A stretch of DNA of 7,449 bases from an uncultured Collinsella sp. (GCA_958446785.1 CAUCXP010000068.1:1-7449), one strand, 5' to 3'. Numbered from the stretch's first letter, positions 1 to 6,581 are shown. Numbers and translations are program-made. The notes: generated by a model from the letters alone, not told the origin.

Positions 1-175
1 GGCCACGGTGCTCACCGCTAACCCGGGCGGCGACCGCGTGGAGATCTTTATCGAGCAGGTGGACGGGCGCGTGCTGCGTGCCGAGGTACCTGCCAAGGTC
101 AACGCGCGTTCGATTCCGCTGCTGGCCGAGGCCAAGGCCATTGTGGGTAACCAGGGCCGCGTGACGGTGATCTAA
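1..175 (+). CDS. dnaE: DNA polymerase III alpha subunit, C-terminal fragment (probable)
   Basis: This is the last 57 codons of a gene that begins before the window; the reading frame starts at base 2 and ends at the TAA at 173-175. The visible peptide has the pattern of the far C-terminal region of bacterial DnaE. A T-V-L segment is followed by an N-P-G-G turn (usually H-P-G), then V-E-I-F-I in place of the usual hydrophobic strand, a basic/hydrophobic strand, and a closing L-L-A-E-A-K-A-I-V-G that corresponds to the L-x-x-L-K-x-L-L-G near the end of actinobacterial DnaE proteins. DnaE is the polymerising subunit of the replicative holoenzyme. Only this non-catalytic tail is visible, so the assignment rests on weak but specific similarity; a DnaE paralogue such as DnaE2 is possible. 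No terminator is visible between it and the next gene. Confidence 0.68.
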   Translation, partial: ATVLTANPGGDRVEIFIEQVDGRVLRAEVPAKVNARSIPLLAEAKAIVGNQGRVTVI

Positions 176-193
176 GCTACCCCGGGTGAGATT

Positions 194-198
194 GGAGG
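194..198 (+). promoter_or_regulatory. Ribosome binding site that decides the SNF2 gene start
   Basis: A GGAGG core lies 5 nt before the ATG at 204. It lies only 2 nt before the GTG at 201 and downstream of the in-frame GTG at 186, so ATG 204 is the preferred start. Confidence 0.75.
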
Positions 199-203
199 AA
201 GTG

Positions 204-3200
204 ATGGCGCAGGGGACGTTTGTGCAGGCGCTTCGCAAAGAGGCGGCGTTGAGCGGCACCTTTATGAAGGGGCGTTCGCTCATGCTCAACGGCGCCGTGC
301 TGTCGATCGAGGACAGCGGCTCGCGCTTCTCCAAAAACGTGACGGTCGAGGGCTCGGTGCGCGGTTCGCGTGGCGACCTGTACAAGACGCACGTGGCGCT
401 CGACATGGACGAGCACGAGGTGATCGACTACGACTGCGATTGCCCCGCCGCCTATCGTTACCCCGGTATGTGCAAGCACGCTATTGCCACGGCTCTGGCG
501 TATTTGGATGCCAGCGGCGCCGAGCCCGTCGAAGGTTTGCGCACGCCGGTTCGCACGTTTACGGCGCAGTCGAAACAGCCCGCGCGCACCGCACCCAAAG
601 CGCCGGCCGTCAACCCCAACTTTCCCTTTCCGGCGCCCGTCCCCACGAGCCCGAGCCTTGTGGCGGCGCTCTCCGATCTTTCGGACGCGCGCATGGATGA
701 GCTGGCGAGCATGCGCCGCAAGCTTGCCGGTGCCGTTGATCCCGACGCCCCCAAAGCGGCATTGGAGCCCTCGTTGGTGCCGTACTACAATCCGCTGTTC
801 GCTGACCGCTTTAGCTGGGCGCTCGAGTTCCGCATTCGCTGTGGATCGGTCTCCTACGTGGTCAAGGACATCGACGGCATGGCCGATGCCTACGTGCGCG
901 GCGGCACGTTCTCCTATGGCAAGAAGCTCACGTTTGTCCATTTACCTGAGGCCTTTGACGAAACATCGGCAAAGCTGCTCAACCTTGTTGTGACGACAGT
1001 TGCCTATCTCGATGACATCACAAGCTCGCGTTCGGCGTCGTACGACTTTGCCCGCAGCGGTTTTGTTGCCGAGCGTCAGTTGCCGCTGTCCGAGCATAGC
1101 ATCGTATATGTGCTGGACCTGCTGCGCGGCCAGACCATCTCCTTTGAGCCCGCCTGGTCGCGGGGGATGACGACGCATCGCACCTACGACGTGGCGGTTG
1201 AGCTGTCTCCGCAAGGGGAGGACGAGGCATCCGCTAAGCGCCCACCGCTGCTTGCCGCCAAAATCGCGCCGGCGGCTGGTGGTAGCTATGACCTGCGCCT
1301 GCCCGCCGATATGTACTGCTTTGCGTCGGGCGATGCCGCCTACTTGGTTGACACGCGCCGCGCGCGCCGTACCGACGCTGCATTTGCTCAGCATGCCGCA
1401 CCTTTTTTGTCGCGCTTGCTGCCGTGCCGCACGCCCGCCCATATTGCCGCCGAGCAGGTGGGTGAGTTCTGCCGTATGGCGCTGCCCATTTTGCGCGACT
1501 ATACCGACCTCACCGCGCCCGCCGCGCTCGATACTGTGGCACCCGAGGCGAGCTTTGCCATGGCAATCGGCGTCGACGATGGTCTTGTGACCTGCAAAAT
1601 TACGGTTACCTACGGCGATTGGTCGGCTGATCTCTTTAGTCTTGGTGCTCCGGGCAGTCCTTTCGAAGAGCAACGCCCCGGCGTTCCGCCCCGCGATACG
1701 CTGGCGGAGTTTCGCGTTATGGACACGGCTGCCATGTACTTCGATTTCTACGAGGGCGGCCTGGCGTTTGAGGAGCGCGATGACGAGAGCCTGTTCCACT
1801 TGCTGACCGAGGGCCTGTCTGCCCTGTCCGAGCTGGGCGAGGTCATGCTCAGCGACCGTCTGCGCCAGATTTCGGTCCGCCCTGCGCCCAAGCTCTCGGT
1901 GCGCGCGACCGTCAAGAGTAACCTGCTCGATGTCGAACTGGGCGCGAGCGGCCTTTCGGCGGCAGATCTTGCCATCTATCTGGACTCGTACAAGCGCCAC
2001 CAGACGTTCGCGCGCCTGACGTCCGGCGACATCGTGCGCCTGGATGAGGGAGCGCGTGCCGCGTTTGGTCTTGCCGAGGACCTAGGCGTCGATGCCGTCG
2101 ACCTGCTCGACGGCGTGTCGCTTCCCGCGTCGAGTACCCTTTTTGTCGATAGCATGCTCGCACGCACGCCGGCGCTCGAGGCCGATCGCGACGCTGCGTT
2201 CCGCCGCACCGTCGAGCGCCTGGACACGCTCGGCAAGATGGACTTTACGGTGCCGGCATCGCTCAAGGCAACGATGCGCGGCTACCAGGTCGACGGATAC
2301 CAGTGGCTCGGCTCGCTCGAACACCTGGGCCTTGGCGGCATCTTGGCCGACGACATGGGCCTGGGCAAAACGCTCCAGATGATCGCGCATATCCTGGCGC
2401 GCGTGGAGGCGGGGGACACCAAGCCCACGCTCGTGGTATGCCCGGCCTCACTCGTGTACAACTGGACTGCCGAGCTGGAGCGCTTTGCCCCGTCGCTCGA
2501 TGTGTGCGCCATTGTGGGCGCCAAGGCTCAACGTCGTGTACAGATTGCCGGCGTGGCCGAGCATAACGTGGTCGTAACGTCGTATGACCTTATGCGGCGC
2601 GATATCGACGAGTACGTCGAGCAGGATTTTGCCCGCGTGGTGCTCGATGAGGCACAGTACATTAAAAATCCGCTCACGCAGGTGGCGCGCGCTGCCAAGC
2701 GCCTGCCTGCCGGCGTGCGCTTTGCCCTGACGGGCACGCCCATCGAAAACCGCCTGTCCGAGCTCTGGAGCATCTTCGACTTTTTGATGCCGGGCCTTTT
2801 GGGGACGCGCGAGTCGTTTGCCAAGCGCTTTGAGAGCCCGGTCGAGCACGCCGAGGGTGACAGTGCCGCTCGCCTGCAGGCGCTCGTGTCGCCGTTTGTG
2901 CTACGCCGCGTAAAGGAAGACGTGGTGGCCGATCTACCCGAAAAGATCGAGGACACCGTCATGGCACAGCTCACCGGCGAGCAGCGCAAGCTCTACCTGG
3001 CCAACCAGGACCGCATCGCCCAGCAGGTGCAGCACCGCGAGGCATCCGAGTTTAAAAAAGACAAGCTCAAAGTGCTCGCCGAGCTCACCAAGCTGCGCCA
3101 GATCTGCTGCGACCCGCGTCTACACTACGAGGATTACAAGGCGGGGAGCGCCAAGCTCGATACGTGCATGGAGCTCGTGCACGGCGCACTCGACGGCGGG

Positions 3201-3668
3201 CATCGCATCCTGTTGTTCAGCCAGTTTACGGGCATGCTCGATATCATCGGCAAGCGCTTGGCCAAGGAGGACATCGCCTTCCTTAAGCTCACGGGCGCTT
3301 CGTCTAAGGAGAGCCGCGCCAAGATGGTCGCGCAGTTCCAAGCGGGCGAGGTTCCGGTCTTTTTGATTTCGCTCAAGGCGGGCGGCGTGGGCCTCAACCT
3401 GACGGCGGCCGACGTGGTCATTCACTACGACCCGTGGTGGAACGTGGCGGCGCAGGACCAAGCGACCGACCGCGCGCATCGTATTGGCCAGCAACATACC
3501 GTGACCGTGTACAAGCTCATCGCCAAGGACACGATCGAGGAACGCATTATGCAGATGCAGGAGTCCAAGCGCGACCTGGTCAACAGCGTGCTTGGCGGCG
3601 ACGGCATCTCGTCGGCGCTGTTCACGCGCGAGGATGTTCTGGCACTGCTCGGCGGTGACGGTCGCTAG
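204..3668 (+). CDS. SWIM zinc-finger SNF2-family ATPase/helicase
   Basis: A 1154-aa protein of the bacterial SWI2/SNF2 class, an ATP-driven double-stranded nucleic-acid translocase of superfamily 2. An N-terminal SWIM zinc finger is seen as C78-x-C80...C90-x-H92, a likely DNA or protein contact module. Residues of roughly 100-690 form a long region with no motif I recognise, in the place of the bacterial SNF2-associated domain. The motor starts near residue 697 (R-G-Y-Q-V-D-G-Y-Q-W-L). It shows Walker A D-D-M-G-L-G-K-T at 716-723, Walker B D-E-A-Q at 815-818, motif III L-T-G-T-P at 842-846, motif IV I-L-L-F-S-Q-F at 1002-1008, motif V S-L-K-A-G-G-V-G-L-N at 1056-1065, and motif VI D-R-A-H-R-I-G-Q at 1089-1096. 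All are intact, so the enzyme should be active as an ATPase. ATG 204 is chosen over GTG 186 because of the GGAGG at 194-198. The gene follows the dnaE-like stop by 28 nt and may be cotranscribed with it. Its biological target (transcription recycling as for RapA, repair, or defence) cannot be told from sequence. Confidence 0.93.
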   Translation: MAQGTFVQALRKEAALSGTFMKGRSLMLNGAVLSIEDSGSRFSKNVTVEGSVRGSRGDLYKTHVALDMDEHEVIDYDCDCPAAYRYPGMCKHAIATALAYLDASGAEPVEGLRTPVRTFTAQSKQPARTAPKAPAVNPNFPFPAPVPTSPSLVAALSDLSDARMDELASMRRKLAGAVDPDAPKAALEPSLVPYYNPLFADRFSWALEFRIRCGSVSYVVKDIDGMADAYVRGGTFSYGKKLTFVHLPEAFDETSAKLLNLVVTTVAYLDDITSSRSASYDFARSGFVAERQLPLSEHSIVYVLDLLRGQTISFEPAWSRGMTTHRTYDVAVELSPQGEDEASAKRPPLLAAKIAPAAGGSYDLRLPADMYCFASGDAAYLVDTRRARRTDAAFAQHAAPFLSRLLPCRTPAHIAAEQVGEFCRMALPILRDYTDLTAPAALDTVAPEASFAMAIGVDDGLVTCKITVTYGDWSADLFSLGAPGSPFEEQRPGVPPRDTLAEFRVMDTAAMYFDFYEGGLAFEERDDESLFHLLTEGLSALSELGEVMLSDRLRQISVRPAPKLSVRATVKSNLLDVELGASGLSAADLAIYLDSYKRHQTFARLTSGDIVRLDEGARAAFGLAEDLGVDAVDLLDGVSLPASSTLFVDSMLARTPALEADRDAAFRRTVERLDTLGKMDFTVPASLKATMRGYQVDGYQWLGSLEHLGLGGILADDMGLGKTLQMIAHILARVEAGDTKPTLVVCPASLVYNWTAELERFAPSLDVCAIVGAKAQRRVQIAGVAEHNVVVTSYDLMRRDIDEYVEQDFARVVLDEAQYIKNPLTQVARAAKRLPAGVRFALTGTPIENRLSELWSIFDFLMPGLLGTRESFAKRFESPVEHAEGDSAARLQALVSPFVLRRVKEDVVADLPEKIEDTVMAQLTGEQRKLYLANQDRIAQQVQHREASEFKKDKLKVLAELTKLRQICCDPRLHYEDYKAGSAKLDTCMELVHGALDGGHRILLFSQFTGMLDIIGKRLAKEDIAFLKLTGASSKESRAKMVAQFQAGEVPVFLISLKAGGVGLNLTAADVVIHYDPWWNVAAQDQATDRAHRIGQQHTVTVYKLIAKDTIEERIMQMQESKRDLVNSVLGGDGISSALFTREDVLALLGGDGR

Positions 3669-3820
3669 CCGCGCGCGGGGTGGGACTGCTGGAGTGGGCA
3701 GGACGGTCGACGCATTTTGGCCCGACCGCTTGCCTGATCCGTTATGTGTTCATTTGCAATGCCGTGGATGGTTTGTCTGCCTTTGGGCATAAGAACCATC
3801 AAGAACATTGGCACATCAGA

Positions 3821-3827
3821 AAAGGAG
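3821..3827 (+). promoter_or_regulatory. Strong ribosome binding site pointing to an AUA start
   Basis: AAAGGAG lies 6 nt upstream of the in-frame ATA at 3834. No ATG, GTG or TTG follows it within usable distance; the only candidate starts are ATC 3831 (3 nt away) and ATA 3834. The site therefore decides an unusual start for the superoxide reductase gene. Confidence 0.65.
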
Positions 3828-3833
3828 AACATC

Positions 3834-4196
3834 ATAGCGAAATTCTTTAAGGACCCCGACGGTAAGCTCATCGCCGCCCTTGGCAACGACGTTGCAACCC
3901 CTGCCGGCTGCACGGAGCTGACCGCGAACACCGAGGACGCGGCGCACGAGAAGCACGTGCCTGTTGTCGAGACCGAGCGCGACGGTCACGTGATCCGCGC
4001 ACGCGTGGGCTCGGTCGAACATCCCAGCCTGCCCGAGCACTATATTGAGTGGATCGCCCTTGAGGCTGAGGGCCGTCTGGAGATCCATTACCTTGAGCCC
4101 GGCATGAAGCCCGCGACGTTTTTTGCCGGCGGTTCCAAGACCGGTACCGTCTATGCCTACTGCAACCTGCACGGGCTGTGGTCCGCGACGTTCTAG
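3834..4196 (+). CDS. Superoxide reductase (desulfoferrodoxin family, lacking the N-terminal iron centre)
   Basis: Superoxide reductase reduces superoxide to hydrogen peroxide in the cytoplasm without releasing oxygen, using electrons usually from rubredoxin; it is typical of anaerobes. Counting from ATA 3834, the 120-aa protein has the active-site signature E39-K40-H41-V-P, then H63 and H69 in V-E-H-P-S-L-P-E-H-Y-I-E-W, then C110-N-x-H113. Spacings between the ligands (22, 6, 41 and 3) match the Fe(His)4(Cys) site of characterised enzymes closely, and the Glu-Lys pair that gates the site is present. The first ~35 residues align with the desulforedoxin-like domain of desulfoferrodoxin, but the C-x-x-C and C-C pairs are gone; only C26 remains. 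That resembles class III enzymes such as the Treponema pallidum protein. Alternative in-frame starts are ATG 3744, 3759 and 3768 or TTG 3783, but these lack a ribosome binding site and would add residues unlike the family. The preceding gap (3669-3833) shows no convincing promoter. Confidence 0.9.
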   Translation: MAKFFKDPDGKLIAALGNDVATPAGCTELTANTEDAAHEKHVPVVETERDGHVIRARVGSVEHPSLPEHYIEWIALEAEGRLEIHYLEPGMKPATFFAGGSKTGTVYAYCNLHGLWSATF

Positions 4197-4216
4197 GAGC
4201 GCGCCCCCGCTCGGGG

Positions 4217-4222
4217 TATCAT
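4217..4222 (+). promoter_or_regulatory. Possible -10 element (TATCAT) for the NAD-synthetase-like gene
   Basis: TATCAT matches the sigma-70 -10 consensus at 5 of 6 positions and lies in the gap between two same-strand genes. No good -35 hexamer is found 16-18 nt upstream (TAGGAG at 17 nt is poor), so this is only a candidate. If real, the transcript would begin near 4229 and would carry the hairpin at 4243-4274 in its leader. Confidence 0.25.
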
Positions 4223-4242
4223 AGCTAGCATATGCACATGCG

Positions 4243-4274
4243 AGCGCCGACTGCATTATGCGGCCGGCGCTTTT
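4243..4274 (+). terminator. Stem-loop followed by T-run; probable intrinsic terminator of the superoxide reductase gene
   Basis: AGCGCCG at 4243-4249 pairs perfectly with CGGCGCT at 4265-4271. An inner GCAT/ATGC pairing is possible in the loop, and TTTT occupies 4271-4274. A weaker 5-bp hairpin (GAGCG/CGCTC, 4197-4212) directly after the upstream stop may assist. The position 47 nt after the stop and 40 nt before the next start fits a terminator. It could instead act as a leader attenuator if the TATCAT at 4217 is used. Confidence 0.5.
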
Positions 4275-4313
4275 ACTGCGACAACGATGGTTTACGACGG
4301 AAAGGGCTGAGCC

Positions 4314-6299
4314 ATGAAGTTCGCGCTTGCACAGATCGATATGCGCCTGGGTGATATTGAGGGCATTTGCGGCCGCATCGAGGACCAGGCTCGTCTGGCC
4401 CACGGGCGCGGGGCGCGCGTGCTGTGCGTTCCGGCTCCGCTCTTTATGGGCGCCATGCCCGGGGGCCTGGTGGGCGCTGCCGACTTTGAGCACGACATGC
4501 TTGCCGGCTTGACTGGTGTCGCCGAGCGCATCCAGGAGCTTGACATGATCTGCATCGTGCCCGCGGCGGTTTCGTTTGAGGGTCAGCCGCTGCTCGACTA
4601 CATGATGCTCAAGGACGGTCATGTGGTGCCGGCGCGTTCGAGCATTGCCCTGCAGCGCGGCGAGAACAATGATACGCGCTGGGCGCCGCCGGTGTTTGAC
4701 GTGGACGGCGTGCGCATCGCCGTGGTGTTTGACCTGGACCGCGAACTCGAGATGCTGCCGACTGGCGTCGACCTCATTGCGTATTTCCAATTCAACGCGT
4801 TTGACATGACCGACCGCGAGACTGCTGCCATTGCCGCCGTACGCAGCGGCGCCTACCGCAAGATCGCATCCAAGCGCAGCGTGTGGTTTGCCTGCATGGC
4901 GCCGGTCGGTGCCTATGACGAGTCGGTGTATACCGGCGGTTCGTTTGTGCTCGACGACTGCGGCCGCGTGGTGGCCCAGGCGCCGTGTTTTGAGGAGAGC
5001 CTGCTGGTTCAGGAGATTCAGCGCGGCGTGATGCTCGATGCCCTGGAAGATCACGAACTGCCCGAGTTTCGTTCCGAGGAGTGGCTGTGGCAGGCGCTGG
5101 TGCTCGCTGTGCGCGACAACGCCCGAGCCCACGGTGCGTCGCGTGCTGTGGTGGCACTCGAGGGTGACTTGCCGTCGTCCCTGCTGGCGGCGCTGGCCGT
5201 CGACGCTCTGGGCCCGCGTAATGTGATTGGCCTGGTGCTGGGGCGCAACCGTATTTTTACGCCGGCGCAGGAGGAGGTGGAGGCCGCCCGCTGTGCCGCC
5301 GTCCGCGCCATCGCCGAGCGTCTGCACATTCGCACCGTCGAGCGCGATGCACCGGATGCGGCGCGTGTGCTCGATCGCGACGTGTCGGCGGGCGATGCCG
5401 AGCGTCTGCGCTCGCGCACGTTGGGCCTCATGCTGGAGGACACGGCGCTCGAGCTGGGTGCGATGGCGCTGAGCCCGCTGTCCAAAACCGAGTACGCGCT
5501 GGCGGCGCCCGCCCTTTCCGGCGGCTACCAGGGCGACTTTGCGCCCTTTGGCGATGTGTATCTGTCGACGCTTGAGTTTGTGGCACGTGTGCGCAACCGC
5601 ACGTCTGCCGTGGTGCCCCAAGAGCTCGTGACGCTCAACGCGGTGGAGGATTGCATGGAACGCGTGCTGGCGCAAGCGCTCTCGACGCTCGACGGTCCGG
5701 TCGACATGCTCGACCGCGCGGCGCAGCTGCTCGGTGGGCTCGAACCGGGTGAGGTCGATGGTGCGCTCGAGGCGCACGTGGACCGCAATCGATCTTTCGA
5801 CGACATCCCGATGGCCGCTGGCAAGCCTGAGGCCTGCTCGCTGCTGCTGATGCTCGTTCGACAGGGTGAGGCTGCCCGCCGCATATTGCCGACGGCACCG
5901 ATCGTCTCGTCCCGCTCGTTTGCCGAGCGCTCTTGGCCGTACATGCTCGCCTGGTCCGACCTGGGGCTTAATGGCAAGGAGCGTATGTCGGTCGATTCGC
6001 TGGCGCGCGCCGAGGTGCGCCGTTTTGCTGACGAGGATACGAGTGAGCGCATGCGAAACGAGATGATGGGCGTGCTGGGCGAGCTACTGGGTATTTCGCC
6101 CGAGCAGATGGAGGAGCTGCGCTCCGAGGACGGTCAGCGTCGTTTGCACGAGGGAATGAAGAAGTTCGAGGGCGAGGTTCAGGACGCCATCGATAAGATG
6201 ATGGGCGGTCAGGGCGGCTCGCAAGGTGGTCCCCAGGGTGGTCCGATGCCGCATCCGCCGGTGGATCCCCGACAGTTCCCATTCTTCTCGCAGAACTAA
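4314..6299 (+). CDS. NAD+ synthetase-like (nitrilase domain + NadE domain) pseudoenzyme with C-terminal extension
   Basis: A 661-aa protein that follows the two-domain plan of glutamine-dependent NAD+ synthetase over most of its length. Residues 1-~240 are a nitrilase-superfamily domain (start M-K-F-A-L-A-Q-I-D; Y-T-G-G-S-F-V-L-D-D near 206-215). Residues ~255-555 resemble the ammonia-dependent synthetase domain (L-A-A-L-A-V-D-A-L-G at 291-300; F-A-P-F-G-D-V-Y at 409-416; a family-like S-S-R-S-F-A-E-R near 532-539). The key residues are replaced. The glutaminase Glu (usual F-P-E-L) is A41, no Lys exists in the catalytic-Lys segment (103-123), and the nucleophile Cys (usual I-C-E-D) aligns with D140. 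The PP-loop S-G-G-I-D-S reads E-G-D-L-P-S at 283-288, and the usual G-N-K-S-E reads L-S-K-T-E near 389-393. NAD synthesis or glutamine hydrolysis is therefore unlikely. Residues ~556-661 are an extra tail, helical and charged, then Gly/Gln/Pro-rich. The frame is uninterrupted and an AAAGGG ends 7 nt before the ATG, so it looks like a maintained gene. Its function is unknown; a regulatory or scaffolding role is inference. Confidence 0.85.
   Translation: MKFALAQIDMRLGDIEGICGRIEDQARLAHGRGARVLCVPAPLFMGAMPGGLVGAADFEHDMLAGLTGVAERIQELDMICIVPAAVSFEGQPLLDYMMLKDGHVVPARSSIALQRGENNDTRWAPPVFDVDGVRIAVVFDLDRELEMLPTGVDLIAYFQFNAFDMTDRETAAIAAVRSGAYRKIASKRSVWFACMAPVGAYDESVYTGGSFVLDDCGRVVAQAPCFEESLLVQEIQRGVMLDALEDHELPEFRSEEWLWQALVLAVRDNARAHGASRAVVALEGDLPSSLLAALAVDALGPRNVIGLVLGRNRIFTPAQEEVEAARCAAVRAIAERLHIRTVERDAPDAARVLDRDVSAGDAERLRSRTLGLMLEDTALELGAMALSPLSKTEYALAAPALSGGYQGDFAPFGDVYLSTLEFVARVRNRTSAVVPQELVTLNAVEDCMERVLAQALSTLDGPVDMLDRAAQLLGGLEPGEVDGALEAHVDRNRSFDDIPMAAGKPEACSLLLMLVRQGEAARRILPTAPIVSSRSFAERSWPYMLAWSDLGLNGKERMSVDSLARAEVRRFADEDTSERMRNEMMGVLGELLGISPEQMEELRSEDGQRRLHEGMKKFEGEVQDAIDKMMGGQGGSQGGPQGGPMPHPPVDPRQFPFFSQN
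6210..6245 (+). repeat. Tandem Q-G-G-(S/P) codon repeat in the tail of the NAD-synthetase-like protein
   Basis: Three consecutive four-residue units, QGGS, QGGP and QGGP (residues 633-644), are encoded in tandem and followed by a Pro/His stretch M-P-H-P-P. This is a flexible low-complexity tail. It is absent from NAD synthetases as I know the family. Confidence 0.6.
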
Positions 6300-6305
6300 A
6301 CTGGG

Positions 6306-6371
6306 GACGGGGCCAAGGTTACGCGGTTTTGCCAAACCGCGTAACGAGTCGACGCTGCGCGAGCCCCTGTC
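6306..6371 (+). other. Extended palindromic intergenic element, possible dispersed repeat
   Basis: GACGGGGC at 6306-6313 can pair with GCCCC-T-GTC at 6363-6371 (one bulged T), enclosing the perfect 12-bp hairpin at 6318-6345. Downstream, GCGTAC/GTACGC (6400-6415, 4-nt loop) and AACC/GGTT near 6474-6484 form further small inverted repeats. Such layered palindromes are typical of repetitive intergenic elements in Coriobacteriia-like genomes or of a structured 3' untranslated region. Repeat status is inferred and cannot be shown from one copy. The remainder of the gap to 6480 shows no gene that I can support. Confidence 0.4.
6318..6345 (+). terminator. Perfect 12-bp stem-loop after the NAD-synthetase-like gene
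   Basis: GTTACGCGGTTT (6318-6329) and AAACCGCGTAAC (6334-6345) are exact inverted repeats around a TGCC tetraloop, starting 18 nt after the TAA. No T-run follows, so if it terminates transcription it does so as a U-less terminator. Because it is perfectly symmetric it would form on either strand, and it could also be a repeat-element palindrome or a protein-binding site. Confidence 0.45.
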
Positions 6372-6515
6372 GGGCAATCTGCCGCTCAAACCGTCGCTTG
6401 CGTACAGAAGTACGCGGCGCTCCTCTTTCGCGACACCTTGCCACGGCAGGGACTCGCTCGCTGACTTATGCTCAACCTATGGTTCAACCTTGCTTGTTAG
6501 ATACGGTCGCTGTTG

Positions 6516-6524
6516 TGTTATTCT
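6516..6524 (+). promoter_or_regulatory. Probable extended -10 promoter of the ruvC-ruvA operon
   Basis: TGTTATTCT is an extended -10 (TG, one base, then TATTCT, 4 of 6 to consensus). A weak -35-like TTGTTA lies at 6494-6499 with a long 19-nt spacer, so the extended -10 would carry most of the recognition. It is abutted by the SOS box at 6525-6538, which supports its being the promoter of the operon. Confidence 0.45.
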
Positions 6525-6538
6525 AGAACAGACGTTCG
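6525..6538 (+). promoter_or_regulatory. LexA-binding SOS box upstream of ruvC
   Basis: AGAACAGACGTTCG matches the Gram-positive/actinobacterial SOS operator C-GAAC-RNRY-GTTC-G at every defined position except the first base. GAAC (6526-6529) and GTTC (6534-6537) are the perfect dyad arms. It begins directly after the -10 and would cover the transcription start, 56 nt before the ruvC start codon. That is the classic arrangement for LexA repression relieved by DNA damage. Confidence 0.75.
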
Positions 6539-6581
6539 TGAATAGTGCGCGAGGCCTTGTCTTGCGCCGTACTTGTGGCGA

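Noticed and set aside
186..203. GTG at 186 as the start of the SNF2 gene
   Set aside because: It would put the GGAGG at 194-198 inside the gene; ATG 204 has that site at ideal spacing.
177..941. A 254-codon open frame on the - strand over the start of the SNF2 gene
   Set aside because: Antisense to the SWIM-containing N-terminal region, with a composition typical of a shadow frame and no known motif.
942..2000. A 352-codon open frame on the - strand inside the SNF2 gene
   Set aside because: It lies wholly antisense to the SNF2 gene, has a low-complexity Arg/Ala/Gln-rich product and no family resemblance.
3697..3734. Inverted repeat CGGTCG/CGACCG with flanking GGCA/TGCC after the SNF2 gene as a terminator
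   Set aside because: The stem is only 6 bp with a 13-nt loop and an internal mismatch, and no T-run follows; too weak to call.
3816..5777. A 653-codon open frame on the - strand across the superoxide reductase and NAD-synthetase-like genes
   Set aside because: It mirrors two well-supported + strand genes, its product is rich in His, Arg and Gln with no recognisable domain, and long antisense frames are expected with GC-biased third codon positions.
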